DNA of 64,000 nt from Bog-473 sp963750075 (GTDB taxonomy: Bacteria; Actinomycetota; Acidimicrobiia; Acidimicrobiales; RAAP-2). A model generated the notes under the pieces. It was not told the origin of the DNA. It worked only from the letters and a program-made list of their open reading frames with translations, and searched no databases. Numbering within the stretch: position 1 is the stretch's first letter; every line of letters begins with the position of its first letter. This document shows, in pieces, positions 54,484-61,865 of the stretch. The stretch is from NCBI GenBank assembly GCA_963750075.1, contig CAVVPG010000004.1, positions 744,001 through 808,000 on the forward strand, written 5' to 3'. Made by a program: the position numbers and the translations under genes.

Positions 54484-54773
54484 AGTACTATGATGCCAAG
54501 ACGCTTGTCTACGAATCGTGGGACAAGGGTGCAGGCCAACCTGGTGGATTGCCGATGACGATTGGCGTAGACCAGATCGACGAGTTGCGAGTGTTCTGAG
54601 TAGAGCGACCCCTGCTCAACATCCTGGCCGACGCCTGGACAGCCATACGGCCCCGTGGACACCACTCAGGTGCTCAAACTACGCTTGTGTCATTTCCAGC
54701 AGCGGGCTGGATACACCCTCAGACCATGCTGGGAACGGCGGGGAGACACCCCGCCAGGAAGGAGGGCGGTCAG

Positions 54774-54953
54774 ATGCCACCGACACGTACAGCCCTTGCA
54801 GGTGACGACGGAAGCTGGAAGCCGATCCTCTTGGCCGTCGGCGTTGCCGGAGTAGCAGTCACGGGTTACAAGCTTCTGAAGGGTCGGCAAGTCGGAGCGA
54901 TGGAGTTGCTTGGTACTGCGATGTTCATCGTGGGACTCCTTACCGGAGAGTGA
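54774..54953 (+). CDS. Small membrane protein (59 aa)
   Basis: 59 residues with two hydrophobic segments (KPILLAVGVAGVAVTGYKLL and MELLGTAMFIVGLLTG). The ATG follows a strong AAGGAGG, which excludes the upstream open frame. Possibly a holin-like or regulatory membrane peptide; no family is recognised. The next small gene starts 3 bases after its stop. Confidence 0.7.
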   Translation: MPPTRTALAGDDGSWKPILLAVGVAGVAVTGYKLLKGRQVGAMELLGTAMFIVGLLTGE

Positions 54954-54956
54954 ATC

Positions 54957-55130
54957 GTGGGAGCCGCTGAAGTAGCGCCACTGACCAGTCGGCTGGCCGA
55001 GCATGCCCGCATCATGGAAAACATCGCAGCCGGTAGGACTCCGAGCATTCCGGTCGGTCCGGTCGGTGCCCGCTTCCTTGCTGACGACCTCCGAGAAGCG
55101 ATAGACGAACTTCAGCGCCACGACCGCTGA
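54957..55130 (+). CDS. Small hypothetical protein (57 aa)
   Basis: GTG 54957 starts a 57-residue helical protein (LTSRLAEHARIMENIAAGRT, ending DDLREAIDELQRHDR) with a GGAGAG site inside the preceding gene. The spacing of three bases after the upstream stop supports coupling. No family is recognised. Confidence 0.6.
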   Translation: MGAAEVAPLTSRLAEHARIMENIAAGRTPSIPVGPVGARFLADDLREAIDELQRHDR

Positions 55131-55210
55131 GCGCTCAGTGTCCCGTGCGGAGCACCACCGCCATTCACCCCAACGGGGCATCCCCCCACACAGCGTAGGG
55201 TCAATCGGGT

Positions 55211-55507
55211 ATGGCCGGTGGGAACAGCACCGGGCGCGTGCTTTGGATCATCTTTTGCTGTGGATTTGCCTTCGTCTGGTTCGTGATCGGCTTCTTCACG
55301 CTCGGACTCGGATGGTTGATGGTGCCCGTTTCACTGCTCGCAATCCTGATACCAGTGGGGAAGGTCGATCGCAGCCCACCAGCCGTCTGGTACGGACAAG
55401 GCCAACCCGTGCGATACGGGCAGTCTCCGCCCATGCCGTACAGCCAGCAACCAGGTCCTCCACCCGGCTGGTATCCCGATCCCGTAGTTTCAGGAGGGAG
55501 CCGGTAA
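55211..55507 (+). CDS. Small membrane protein with DUF2510-like tail
   Basis: 98 residues. Two adjacent TM segments (VLWIIFCCGFAFVWFVIGFF and LGWLMVPVSLLAILIPVG) are followed by a Pro/Gln/Tyr-rich tail that ends PGPPPGWYPDPVVSGGSR, the core word of DUF2510 domains, here at the C-terminus and cut short. It may be a truncated member of an actinobacterial cell-envelope family. Confidence 0.65.
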   Translation: MAGGNSTGRVLWIIFCCGFAFVWFVIGFFTLGLGWLMVPVSLLAILIPVGKVDRSPPAVWYGQGQPVRYGQSPPMPYSQQPGPPPGWYPDPVVSGGSR

Positions 55508-55824
55508 TTGGATACCAGCACGGCTCCGAATGGCTCATCGTGTTGGGGATGAATCGTGACGGCGACAGTGTCCCGACACAGAATCGCCAGGACTTCGACC
55601 AAGTAGTCGGCGGCGTCAGGTGCAAACTTGACGGTGGGCATAAGGCGCAGGGTAACTGACCCCCCCATCATTAAGACTCCTGATTACGGATGGGACTCCG
55701 CCAGGTGCCGTTCATTGCTGAGTGCTCCCTCGGAGGGATAACACCAAGTCCTCCATGGCCTCGGCTCACAATCGGTCGAAACTCTCGCTGAGCTTGTGGC
55801 GATAACGGCGAGTACGGTGTCGTC
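55508..55824. other. 317-bp gap in the element right arm
   Basis: Holds copy B of the 51-bp repeat and a GATTAC at 55682. No gene is supported. Confidence 0.5.
55661..55711 (+). repeat. 51-bp direct repeat, copy B
   Basis: Second copy of the sequence at 53868-53918, same orientation, 1.8 kb away. The middle differs and contains GATTAC (55682). Ends in TGGGACTCCGCCAGGTGCCG plus T. Confidence 0.6.
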
Positions 55825-55983
55825 GTGGCGATTACCGGCGAATATTGGACGTGCGGAGCGTGTGGTGGCACCTACCTAGCCAAGCCCGACGGCAGTTCAT
55901 TTGATCCCCCGATCACCGTCGGCCCGAATCCATGCACTTGTGCGAAAAGACCTCAACCGGGGTCCAAACCCTCGTCCAAGTAG
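55825..55983 (+). CDS. Small Cys-rich protein (52 aa)
   Basis: GTG 55825 gives 52 residues, MAITGEYWTCGACGGTYLAK followed by PDGSSFDPPITVGPNPCTCA. CGAC with CTC could form a zinc knuckle. The ribosome site is weak. It is the last plausible gene before the right end of the element. Confidence 0.4.
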   Translation: MAITGEYWTCGACGGTYLAKPDGSSFDPPITVGPNPCTCAKRPQPGSKPSSK

Positions 55984-56166
55984 CCGTACGTCTGGATACA
56001 GGGCATTCTGACGAACATCTGCTCACGCCTCTCGGAGGGGCGAGTTGTTGAACTGAGATGGCTTTTGAACTCGTCCAGAAACTTTTTTTCTAGAGCAGAT
56101 AGTTTCGCCTCTTACGCTCCCCCACGACCAGGAAATACCTGGTCAGGCATGGCGTTCAGCCCGTTT

Positions 56167-56208
56167 TGGTTGTAAGCCAGCTGCTCTAACCAACTGAGCT
56201 AAGCGCCC
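56167..56208 (-). repeat. Integration repeat (right) and truncated tRNA-Val 5' half
   Basis: Identical to 45154-45195. It stops in the anticodon stem and then runs into unrelated sequence, so it cannot make a tRNA. It marks the right boundary of the element. Upstream on the minus strand a -10-like CATAAT (56230-56235) ends 22 bases from the tRNA start, probably the original tRNA promoter. Confidence 0.88.
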
Positions 56209-56229
56209 AAGCGCTGTGGCGCCCGGGCA

Positions 56230-56235
56230 ATTATG
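56230..56235 (-). promoter_or_regulatory. Probable original tRNA-Val promoter -10 box
   Basis: CATAAT on the minus strand, correctly placed to drive the now truncated tRNA copy. No clear -35 is visible. If active, it would transcribe leftward into the element's right end. Confidence 0.4.
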
Positions 56236-56268
56236 CCCAACCACCGGTGATGGCCCGCCACGGAGCCG

Positions 56269-57135
56269 TCAGCCCGGCAACTCGTCCGCCAGCGAGCGGC
56301 TCCATGGCCTCGCCAGGGCACGCAGCTCGGCGCAGCCCTCGTCGCCGAGGGCGGCATAGGGAGCCGCCGCCAGCGCGTCGGTGCCGTCCTCGATCGCCCG
56401 GCGCTGGGTGCGGCCCCACTCGCTGAAGTGGAGCTCGTCGCTCGTCTCGAGCCAGCCCCGCTCCCGCAACGAGCCCTCCGCCGTCCCCCACGCCTCGGAG
56501 GACCATCCCCTCGTGGAGAGCAGGACGCGGGCGGGAACGTCTCCCGCCGCCGCGTGGGTGATCAGCGACTCGATCCCCGAGAGCCCGTGCACCACGAGGA
56601 GCGCGACGTGGCCGTCGCCCCGGAACTCGCGCAGGATCGACTGCGCGTGCCACAGCTGCAGGTGGGGCTCGTCCGGCCAGGCGACGTCCGCGTGCGCCGC
56701 GGCCAGGGGCCGGCCCTCCATCCCGGCCCGCGACGCCGCCTCGGCGGCCGCACGGGCAAGGGTTGCGGCGCGGCGCATCTCCTCCGACTCGACGACCTCT
56801 GCACCGAGCAGGCGCCGGAAGGCGGCGTCCGCCGCGCTGAAGCGGGCGGCAACCAGCTGTGCCGGCGTCGCGCTGTCCCACGCCCTCGGGATCGCCGCAT
56901 GGACCAGCTCCGGGTTGAAGTTGAAGAACGTGGACACCACCACGTCCGCCGTCACCGCCCCCATCGGCGCGGCCCGCGACGCGAAGTACCCCGCCCGGCC
57001 CGTGACCCCGAGGCGCGCGTATGCCTCGGCCGCCTCGGGCACGAAGTAGATCATCCCGTGCAGCGGCTCGAGCGTCCGCCACGTCTTGCGCGCCCGCAGC
57101 GCCGCCGAGTCCGCTTCGCCGGCCGGACCGCTCAC
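56269..57135 (-). CDS. SCO6745-like helical protein
   Basis: A 288-residue protein. ARKTWRTLEPLHGMIYFVPE, then STFFNFNPELVHAAIPRAWD and HLQLWHAQSILREFRGDGHVALL, and the C-terminal RGWSSEAWGTAEGSLRERGW winged-helix-like part match the SCO6745 group of actinobacterial proteins of unknown role. GTG 57135 overlaps the stop of the phosphatase gene in its correct frame (GTGA). The continuous 534-codon reading through both genes is an artefact of a frameshift. Confidence 0.8.
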   Translation of the reverse strand: MSGPAGEADSAALRARKTWRTLEPLHGMIYFVPEAAEAYARLGVTGRAGYFASRAAPMGAVTADVVVSTFFNFNPELVHAAIPRAWDSATPAQLVAARFSAADAAFRRLLGAEVVESEEMRRAATLARAAAEAASRAGMEGRPLAAAHADVAWPDEPHLQLWHAQSILREFRGDGHVALLVVHGLSGIESLITHAAAGDVPARVLLSTRGWSSEAWGTAEGSLRERGWLETSDELHFSEWGRTQRRAIEDGTDALAAAPYAALGDEGCAELRALARPWSRSLADELPG

Positions 57136-57873
57136 AGCCCCTCCTCCCCCGCCAGGCGCTGGGCCAGCGCCGGCGTCGCCGCCACGATGGGCCGACGGCT
57201 CGATGCGTCGCGCACGACGAGATCCCGCCCCGTCGCGCTCGCGCTCCGCCGCGCCCGCCTCGCGGCAGATCAGCAGCCCCGCCAGGTAGTCCCACCCGTA
57301 CAGCGTGCTCCGGCCGACCACCAGGTACGCGTCGAGGACCCCCTCGGCGACCGCGCAGCACTCGAGCGAGGCGGCACCGAGCGCGCGGTACTGCGCCCAG
57401 CCGGGGTGAAGCCCGGGGAAGCCCGAGATGCCCACGATGGCCTTCTCCAGTTCGCCACACCCCGACGGCCGGATCTGCTCCCCGTCCCGCTCCGCCCCTC
57501 CCCCGCGTACGGCGGCGTAGCGCACGCCGGTCGCCAGGTTCACCACCACACCGACGCGCGGACCTGCCTCGTCGAGCACGCAGATGCTGGTCGCGTAGAA
57601 GGGCACGCCCCGGTGTGCGTTGGTCGAGCCGTCGACGGGGTCGATCACCGCCAGCAGCCCGGACGGACCGTCACCGGTCACCCCCGACTCCTCGGACAAC
57701 ACCGCCAGGCCGGCGCCGTGGAGCACCGGCAACGCGGCGCTGTCGGCCGCCAGGTCGAGCCGGTACTGGCCAGGCCTCGTGCCCGCCGGCCCCCAGTCCT
57801 CGAGCCCGTCCAGCGCGGTGCGCACCGCGCCCACGGCGTCGTCGAGCACCTCCAGCAGCCGTAGGTCGTCCAC
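57132..57873 (-). pseudogene. Inositol-monophosphatase family gene, one-base frameshift
   Basis: Metal-site motifs are intact: VLSEESG, LAVIDPVDGSTN and YGWDYLAGLLICREAG. Near 57228-57231 the coding strand reads GACGGGGCGGG. Deleting one G restores RDLVVRDASSRRPIVAATPA and LAQRLAGEEGL with a stop at 57132, coupled to the next gene. Length (~246 codons) then suits the family. As it stands the frame runs into the SCO6745-like gene. The break lies after the active site. Confidence 0.8.
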
Positions 57874-57953
57874 GGGGGACGAACCCTATCGGCCGGCGTC
57901 GCCGTGGCCTGCCACAACGCGTACCGAGCCACTCCCATTAGGCTCCCCACGTT

Positions 57954-58511
57954 GTGGCTGCCATCGATGTCGCCGGCTACGTCGCAGACCTGAAGGACCA
58001 CTCGGTCGACCACGGATTCCACGTCCACGACGAGCGGCACTTCGTCGAGACCTACTCCCTGCGCCAGGTCTGGGAGGTCGACCTTCATCCCGAGGAGGGG
58101 TGCGGCGGACCGCTCGACCTGCACCTCGCCCTCGACGTGGACCCCCGCGTCCTCCTTTCCTTCGAGGACGCCGTGGTCCTGCTCTCCGAGGACGAGGAGC
58201 CGCCCGACGAGTTCCACTTCCCCCTGACCTTCACCTGGGCCCTGCCACCGCTGCCCAGTGGGCCTGACCTCCTCCGCCTGGCGATCGACCTGGCCGGGGT
58301 CGGCGGCATCGAGCTCCCCCTCGAGGTCTCGGCCATCGACTCGTTCGCCAACGCCACCGACGGGTCCGAGCGCCGGCTGAGCATCGTGGCGCGCCACCCT
58401 GTCTCGCTGGCCCGGGTCCTGAGTGGCGAGGAGCTCCTCTGCGACGTCTTCGACCGCGCCCTCGCCGTCAGCCGGTTCCTGCTCGAGTCAGCCGAGCGCT
58501 GGCTCGCCTGA
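57954..58511 (+). CDS. Hypothetical soluble protein (185 aa)
   Basis: A 185-residue acidic protein starting MAAIDVAGYVADLKDHSVDH and containing DLHLALDVDPRVLLSFEDAV. No TM, signal or known domain. GTG 57954 is the first start. The next gene begins one base after its stop, suggesting co-transcription with a lipoprotein. Probably conserved in actinobacteria, but unassigned. Confidence 0.65.
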   Translation: MAAIDVAGYVADLKDHSVDHGFHVHDERHFVETYSLRQVWEVDLHPEEGCGGPLDLHLALDVDPRVLLSFEDAVVLLSEDEEPPDEFHFPLTFTWALPPLPSGPDLLRLAIDLAGVGGIELPLEVSAIDSFANATDGSERRLSIVARHPVSLARVLSGEELLCDVFDRALAVSRFLLESAERWLA

Positions 58512-58512
58512 C

Positions 58513-58965
58513 GTGGGGCGGGCCCGCCGCCGTCGCGCAGGCCGGGCCATCGCGACCGCGCTGGCCGTCGCCGGCGGCGCCGTCGGGCTGAGCGCTTGCG
58601 GCAGCGGGGGCGGGCAGGACCTGGCCCGGCAGGCCTGCGTCCACGTGCACCGCTCGGTCCAGGACTACCTGCGCTCCACCGTCGCGGGCACCCCGCCGGC
58701 CACGGTGGCCCTGCTGCAGAGGGAGGCCGATCAGGAGCTGCGCAGCGCATTGCCCCTGGCCGCGCAGGCCAACTCGGCCGACGGCTCATGGAACGCGCTC
58801 ATGACCACCATCTCGGAGAGCGCCACCGTCGACGAGGCCCACCTGATCCCCGGGCTGCGGGCGCAGTGCGTCGTCGCCGACGAGAACACCAATGTCAACC
58901 CGCAGTCTCCCGGAGGCGGCACGACCACCCCGCAGAACGTGAACCCGAAGCCGGCGTCAGGCTGA
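58513..58965 (+). CDS. Small lipoprotein
   Basis: 150 residues. An Arg-rich start, a hydrophobic segment (IATALAVAGGAVGL) and lipobox LSAC precede a helical mature domain (ACVHVHRSVQDYLRSTVAGT) and a disordered Asn/Pro/Gly tail (NVNPQSPGGGTTTPQNVNPK). GTG 58513 is one base after the previous stop. Its end meets the acyltransferase gene's true end (58967) tail to tail. Confidence 0.65.
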   Translation: MGRARRRRAGRAIATALAVAGGAVGLSACGSGGGQDLARQACVHVHRSVQDYLRSTVAGTPPATVALLQREADQELRSALPLAAQANSADGSWNALMTTISESATVDEAHLIPGLRAQCVVADENTNVNPQSPGGGTTTPQNVNPKPASG

Positions 58966-58966
58966 G

Positions 58967-61043
58967 TCACCCACCGGCCGAGGACGCCGCCACGGCGCTC
59001 GCCGCCTGTGCCCGGCCGGCGGCCACGATCGGCGGCATCAGCCTGGGCGCCAGCCAGGTGCCGCCGGGGATCGTGAAGTGGACGCCGTCGGTCTGCCGGA
59101 GCACGACGCCGTCGACTTTGGACGCGAACTTGCCGCCTGGGCAGGCCAGCCGCGTTGAGATCGACGACCGAGTCGGTGGTGGGATGCTCCGCCGCGACCT
59201 GGCGCACCAGCTTGTTGAAGGCGGCCAGGCGCGCCGGGTTGTCCTCGGGCCAGGGCGACCCGTCGGGCTGCTCCCCTTCGTCGGTGCACGGGGCGGTCAG
59301 GAACACCATGTGCGCGCCGGTGGCCGTCACGAGCTGAGATGCCTTCTCCAGCTGTGCCTTCACGTACCGGGCGTAGACGGGGTTCAAGATGTTGGTCCAG
59401 CCGCCCTGGTACTCGCGGTCGACCACCTCCCAGCGCCCGGCCAGGAGCACGACCACGTTCGGCTTGACCTCGTTCATCGCGTCCAGCCACTGGTTCCCCC
59501 ACGGCTGCTTGTCGGCGGGCGTGCCCGGCGGGGGCGGCGCCCCGTCGCAGGCGGGAGGCGTGTCGTAGCGGGTCCCCATGAGCTCGACCTCCGGCCCGTC
59601 GAGCACGCCGCAGCCCAAGATCCCCTTGTCCGAGAGGACGTAGCCGTACCTCGCCTGGTCCGGCGGGTTGGCCAGTCCCTCGCCCAGGGTGAGCGCCACC
59701 GAGTCGCCGAACATCAGGATCCGCACCGGTGCGGCGGAGACGGGTGCACCGGGCACGGTCGACGTCGTGGACGTCGGGCCCGAAGGGTTGACCGGCGGGA
59801 AGGCCGTGCTGGCGACCGCCGTGGTCCCGGTCGTCGCCGCGACGACGGCGACGAGGACGGCGCCCACGCCGACGGGCACCGCCAGCCACGCCCGCCACGT
59901 CCTGACGAAGGTCCCCATGCGGATCGGGCGCTCGACGAGGTGGAAGGACACGACCGACACGCCGAAGGTGACGAGCACCCGCACGGCGAAGAGCTGATAG
60001 CCGACGAGTCCGGTGCGGGCGTGGTCGAGCCAGATGAAGATCGGCCAGTGCCAGATGTAGAGGCCGTAGGAGATGCGGCCCACGTAGCGTATCGGTGACA
60101 GGGAGAGGACGCGGGGGACGATGCTGCGCGGTGCCGCGACCGCGGCGAGGATCACGCCGCCGACGGAGAGACCGAGGAGGAAGAACCCGCCCTGGTAGGG
60201 GAACGAGGAGTTCGACGTCGTCCCCACCCACAGCGCCACGGCGGCGAGCGCGCCCACCAGCCCGATCACGCCGCAGATCGCCACCCCGGTGCGGCCGGCG
60301 GGCCGCCACAACTCCCCCTTGGCCAGGCGGCCCTCCTCGTGGCTGCGCTGCGCCAGCAGCACGAGGCCGACGGCGAGCGCGCACCCGATGAAGAGACACT
60401 GCGACCGGGTGTCGGTGCCCAGGTAGGCCCGGTTGGTGTTGAGGCCGCCGTCGTACAGCACGTACATCCAGGTCGCCGACGCCACCGCCGCCGCACAGCA
60501 CAGCGCGAACAGCGCCCGCAGGCTCCGCGTGAAGTGCATGACGCCCAGCACCACCAGCGGCCAGATCACGTAGAACTGCTCTTCGACAGCGAGCGACCAC
60601 GTGTGCAGGAGCGGGGACGATGCCGCGGTCTCGTTGAAGTAGTTGGAGTTCACGAGGATGAAGTGCCAGTTGCTCACGTAGAGCAGCGTCGAGAGGGCGT
60701 CGAGCCGGAGGGCCCCGTAGGTCCCCTTGGGCACGATCACCGACGCGAAGAAGGCCACGAAGAGCATCATCAAGAGGAGCGCCGGCAGGAGCCGCCGGGC
60801 CCGGCGGGCCCAGAACGATCCCAGCTTGATGGTCAGGGCCTGACGCCATTCGCCGATGAGCAGCGACGTGATGAGGAACCCGGACAGGACGAAGAACGCG
60901 TCGACCCCCAGGAACCCGCCGTCCATGTGCGGGATCCCTCCGTGGAACATCATCACCGCGACGACCGCGCAGGCCCGGACGCCGTCGAGGGCGGGCAAGT
61001 AGGCCAGACGAGTGTGCGAGATTGCGCTCTCGTCGTCCTGCAT
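58967..61043 (-). pseudogene. Acyltransferase-3/SGNH protein (OafA-like), one-base frameshift
   Basis: About 690 residues. Ten or so TM segments of an acyltransferase-3 domain start at YLPALDGVRACAVVAVMMFHGG and include WSLAVEEQFYVIWPLVVLG. A C-terminal SGNH domain opens with ILMFGDSVALTLGEGL. Near 59145 the frame breaks: deleting one base in GGCTGGCC restores CPGGKFASKVDGVVLRQTDG and VHFTIPGGTWLAPRL, with the catalytic Asp-x-x-His (DGVHF) and a stop at 58967. ATG 61043 is chosen because GGAGGG lies 9 bases upstream. It would O-acetylate a surface glycan. Confidence 0.85.
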
Positions 61044-61250
61044 CGGGCCCATCCCTCCTCATTCGGCTCCAGGCCGGCACCGCGGTAAGGGTGTCCGGGG
61101 ATCAGACATTCTCTCAGACACGGCGCGCGCGCCCGGGGCGGCTGCCGCTCGCTACCCTGAGGCCTCCTGAGCCCTTCCCGACCTCTGGCCCGGCCTCTCC
61201 GACGCCCCCGCACCCCGCGCCGGCCCCGCCGCATCCTCGCGTTCTTCCTG

Positions 61251-61865
61251 GTGATCGCCCTTGTCGGAGCCGGGAGCGCGCTCGTCGTCGCCAGGTTGGA
61301 CCGCGGCACGGCCCTCAGCCCGCTCCGGGCCCGGATCGTCGCCATCGCCCAGGGCCAGGTCGGGTACCGGACCGATCCGGCCGACACCTACTGCAACAAG
61401 TTCAGCGCCTACTGGAACGCCGGAGTCGACGACTGCGGCAACGACAACCTCGACGAGGAGTGGTGCGCCGACTTTGCGGCCTGGGTGTGGAAGCAGGCGG
61501 GAGCCGACCTCTCGTACCAGTTGGCGCCCGGCTACCTCAACGGCGCCTCGGCCAGCTTCTACGTGTGGGGCGTGCGCCATGGCACCTGGCACCGCGTCGG
61601 ATCGAACTACGCGCCCCAGCCCGGCGACGTGGCCGTCTACGGCCTCGACACCGCGGCCGTCACGGCCGTGCACGTGGCCATCGTCACCGGGGACAGCGGG
61701 AACGCCGCTGCGCCCGACGTCGTCAACGGGGACGGAGACCGCACCGGCTTCAGCGTCGTGGAGGTCGGCTCGGCCCAGGCCGACGCCGACGTGAAGGGGA
61801 AGGGCGCCGCCCCGCTCGCGGGCTACGTGTCGCCGGTGGCGCCGCCGTCTTCGAGCTCCTCCTGA
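61251..61865 (+). CDS. CHAP-domain protein (putative peptidoglycan amidase/peptidase)
   Basis: 204 residues from GTG 61251. DEEWCADFAAWVWKQAG holds the nucleophilic Cys and AVTAVHVAIVTGD the His of a CHAP/NlpC-P60-like fold. The frame is open upstream to 61161 and there encodes an Arg-rich segment and the rest of a TM helix (RRILAFFLVIALVGAGSALV), which GTG 61251 would cut. A CTG start at 61164 or 61167, after a GAGG site, is therefore likely. It should act on cell wall outside the membrane. Confidence 0.75.
   Translation: MIALVGAGSALVVARLDRGTALSPLRARIVAIAQGQVGYRTDPADTYCNKFSAYWNAGVDDCGNDNLDEEWCADFAAWVWKQAGADLSYQLAPGYLNGASASFYVWGVRHGTWHRVGSNYAPQPGDVAVYGLDTAAVTAVHVAIVTGDSGNAAAPDVVNGDGDRTGFSVVEVGSAQADADVKGKGAAPLAGYVSPVAPPSSSSS

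Larger units (their letters stand above)
45154..56208. mobile_element. Integrative element in tRNA-Val (about 11 kb)
   Basis: Bounded by the 42-bp direct repeats. A tyrosine integrase sits 150 bases inside the left end. Cargo includes an HUH replication initiator with a GATTAC array, MerR-like and XRE-like regulators, small membrane proteins, an RDD protein, a lipoprotein and a broken serine recombinase. The DNA is visibly richer in A and T than the flanks. No relaxase distinct from Rep, FtsK/TraB, type IV secretion, portal, terminase or capsid gene was found. It fits an integrated plasmid, IME or phage satellite. Confidence 0.85.

Noticed and set aside
45154..56208. Prophage or filamentous phage
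   Set aside because: No terminase, portal, capsid, tail or Zot-like ATPase was recognised, although a rolling-circle Rep and small membrane proteins are present.
56269..57873. Single 534-residue fusion of phosphatase and SCO6745-like protein
   Set aside because: The junction is out of family frame. Removing one G recovers two normal genes with an overlapping stop and start.
58731..58966. Extended C-terminus of the acyltransferase overlapping the lipoprotein gene
   Set aside because: Arg-rich out-of-frame sequence. The restored frame ends at 58967 with the SGNH Asp-His motif.
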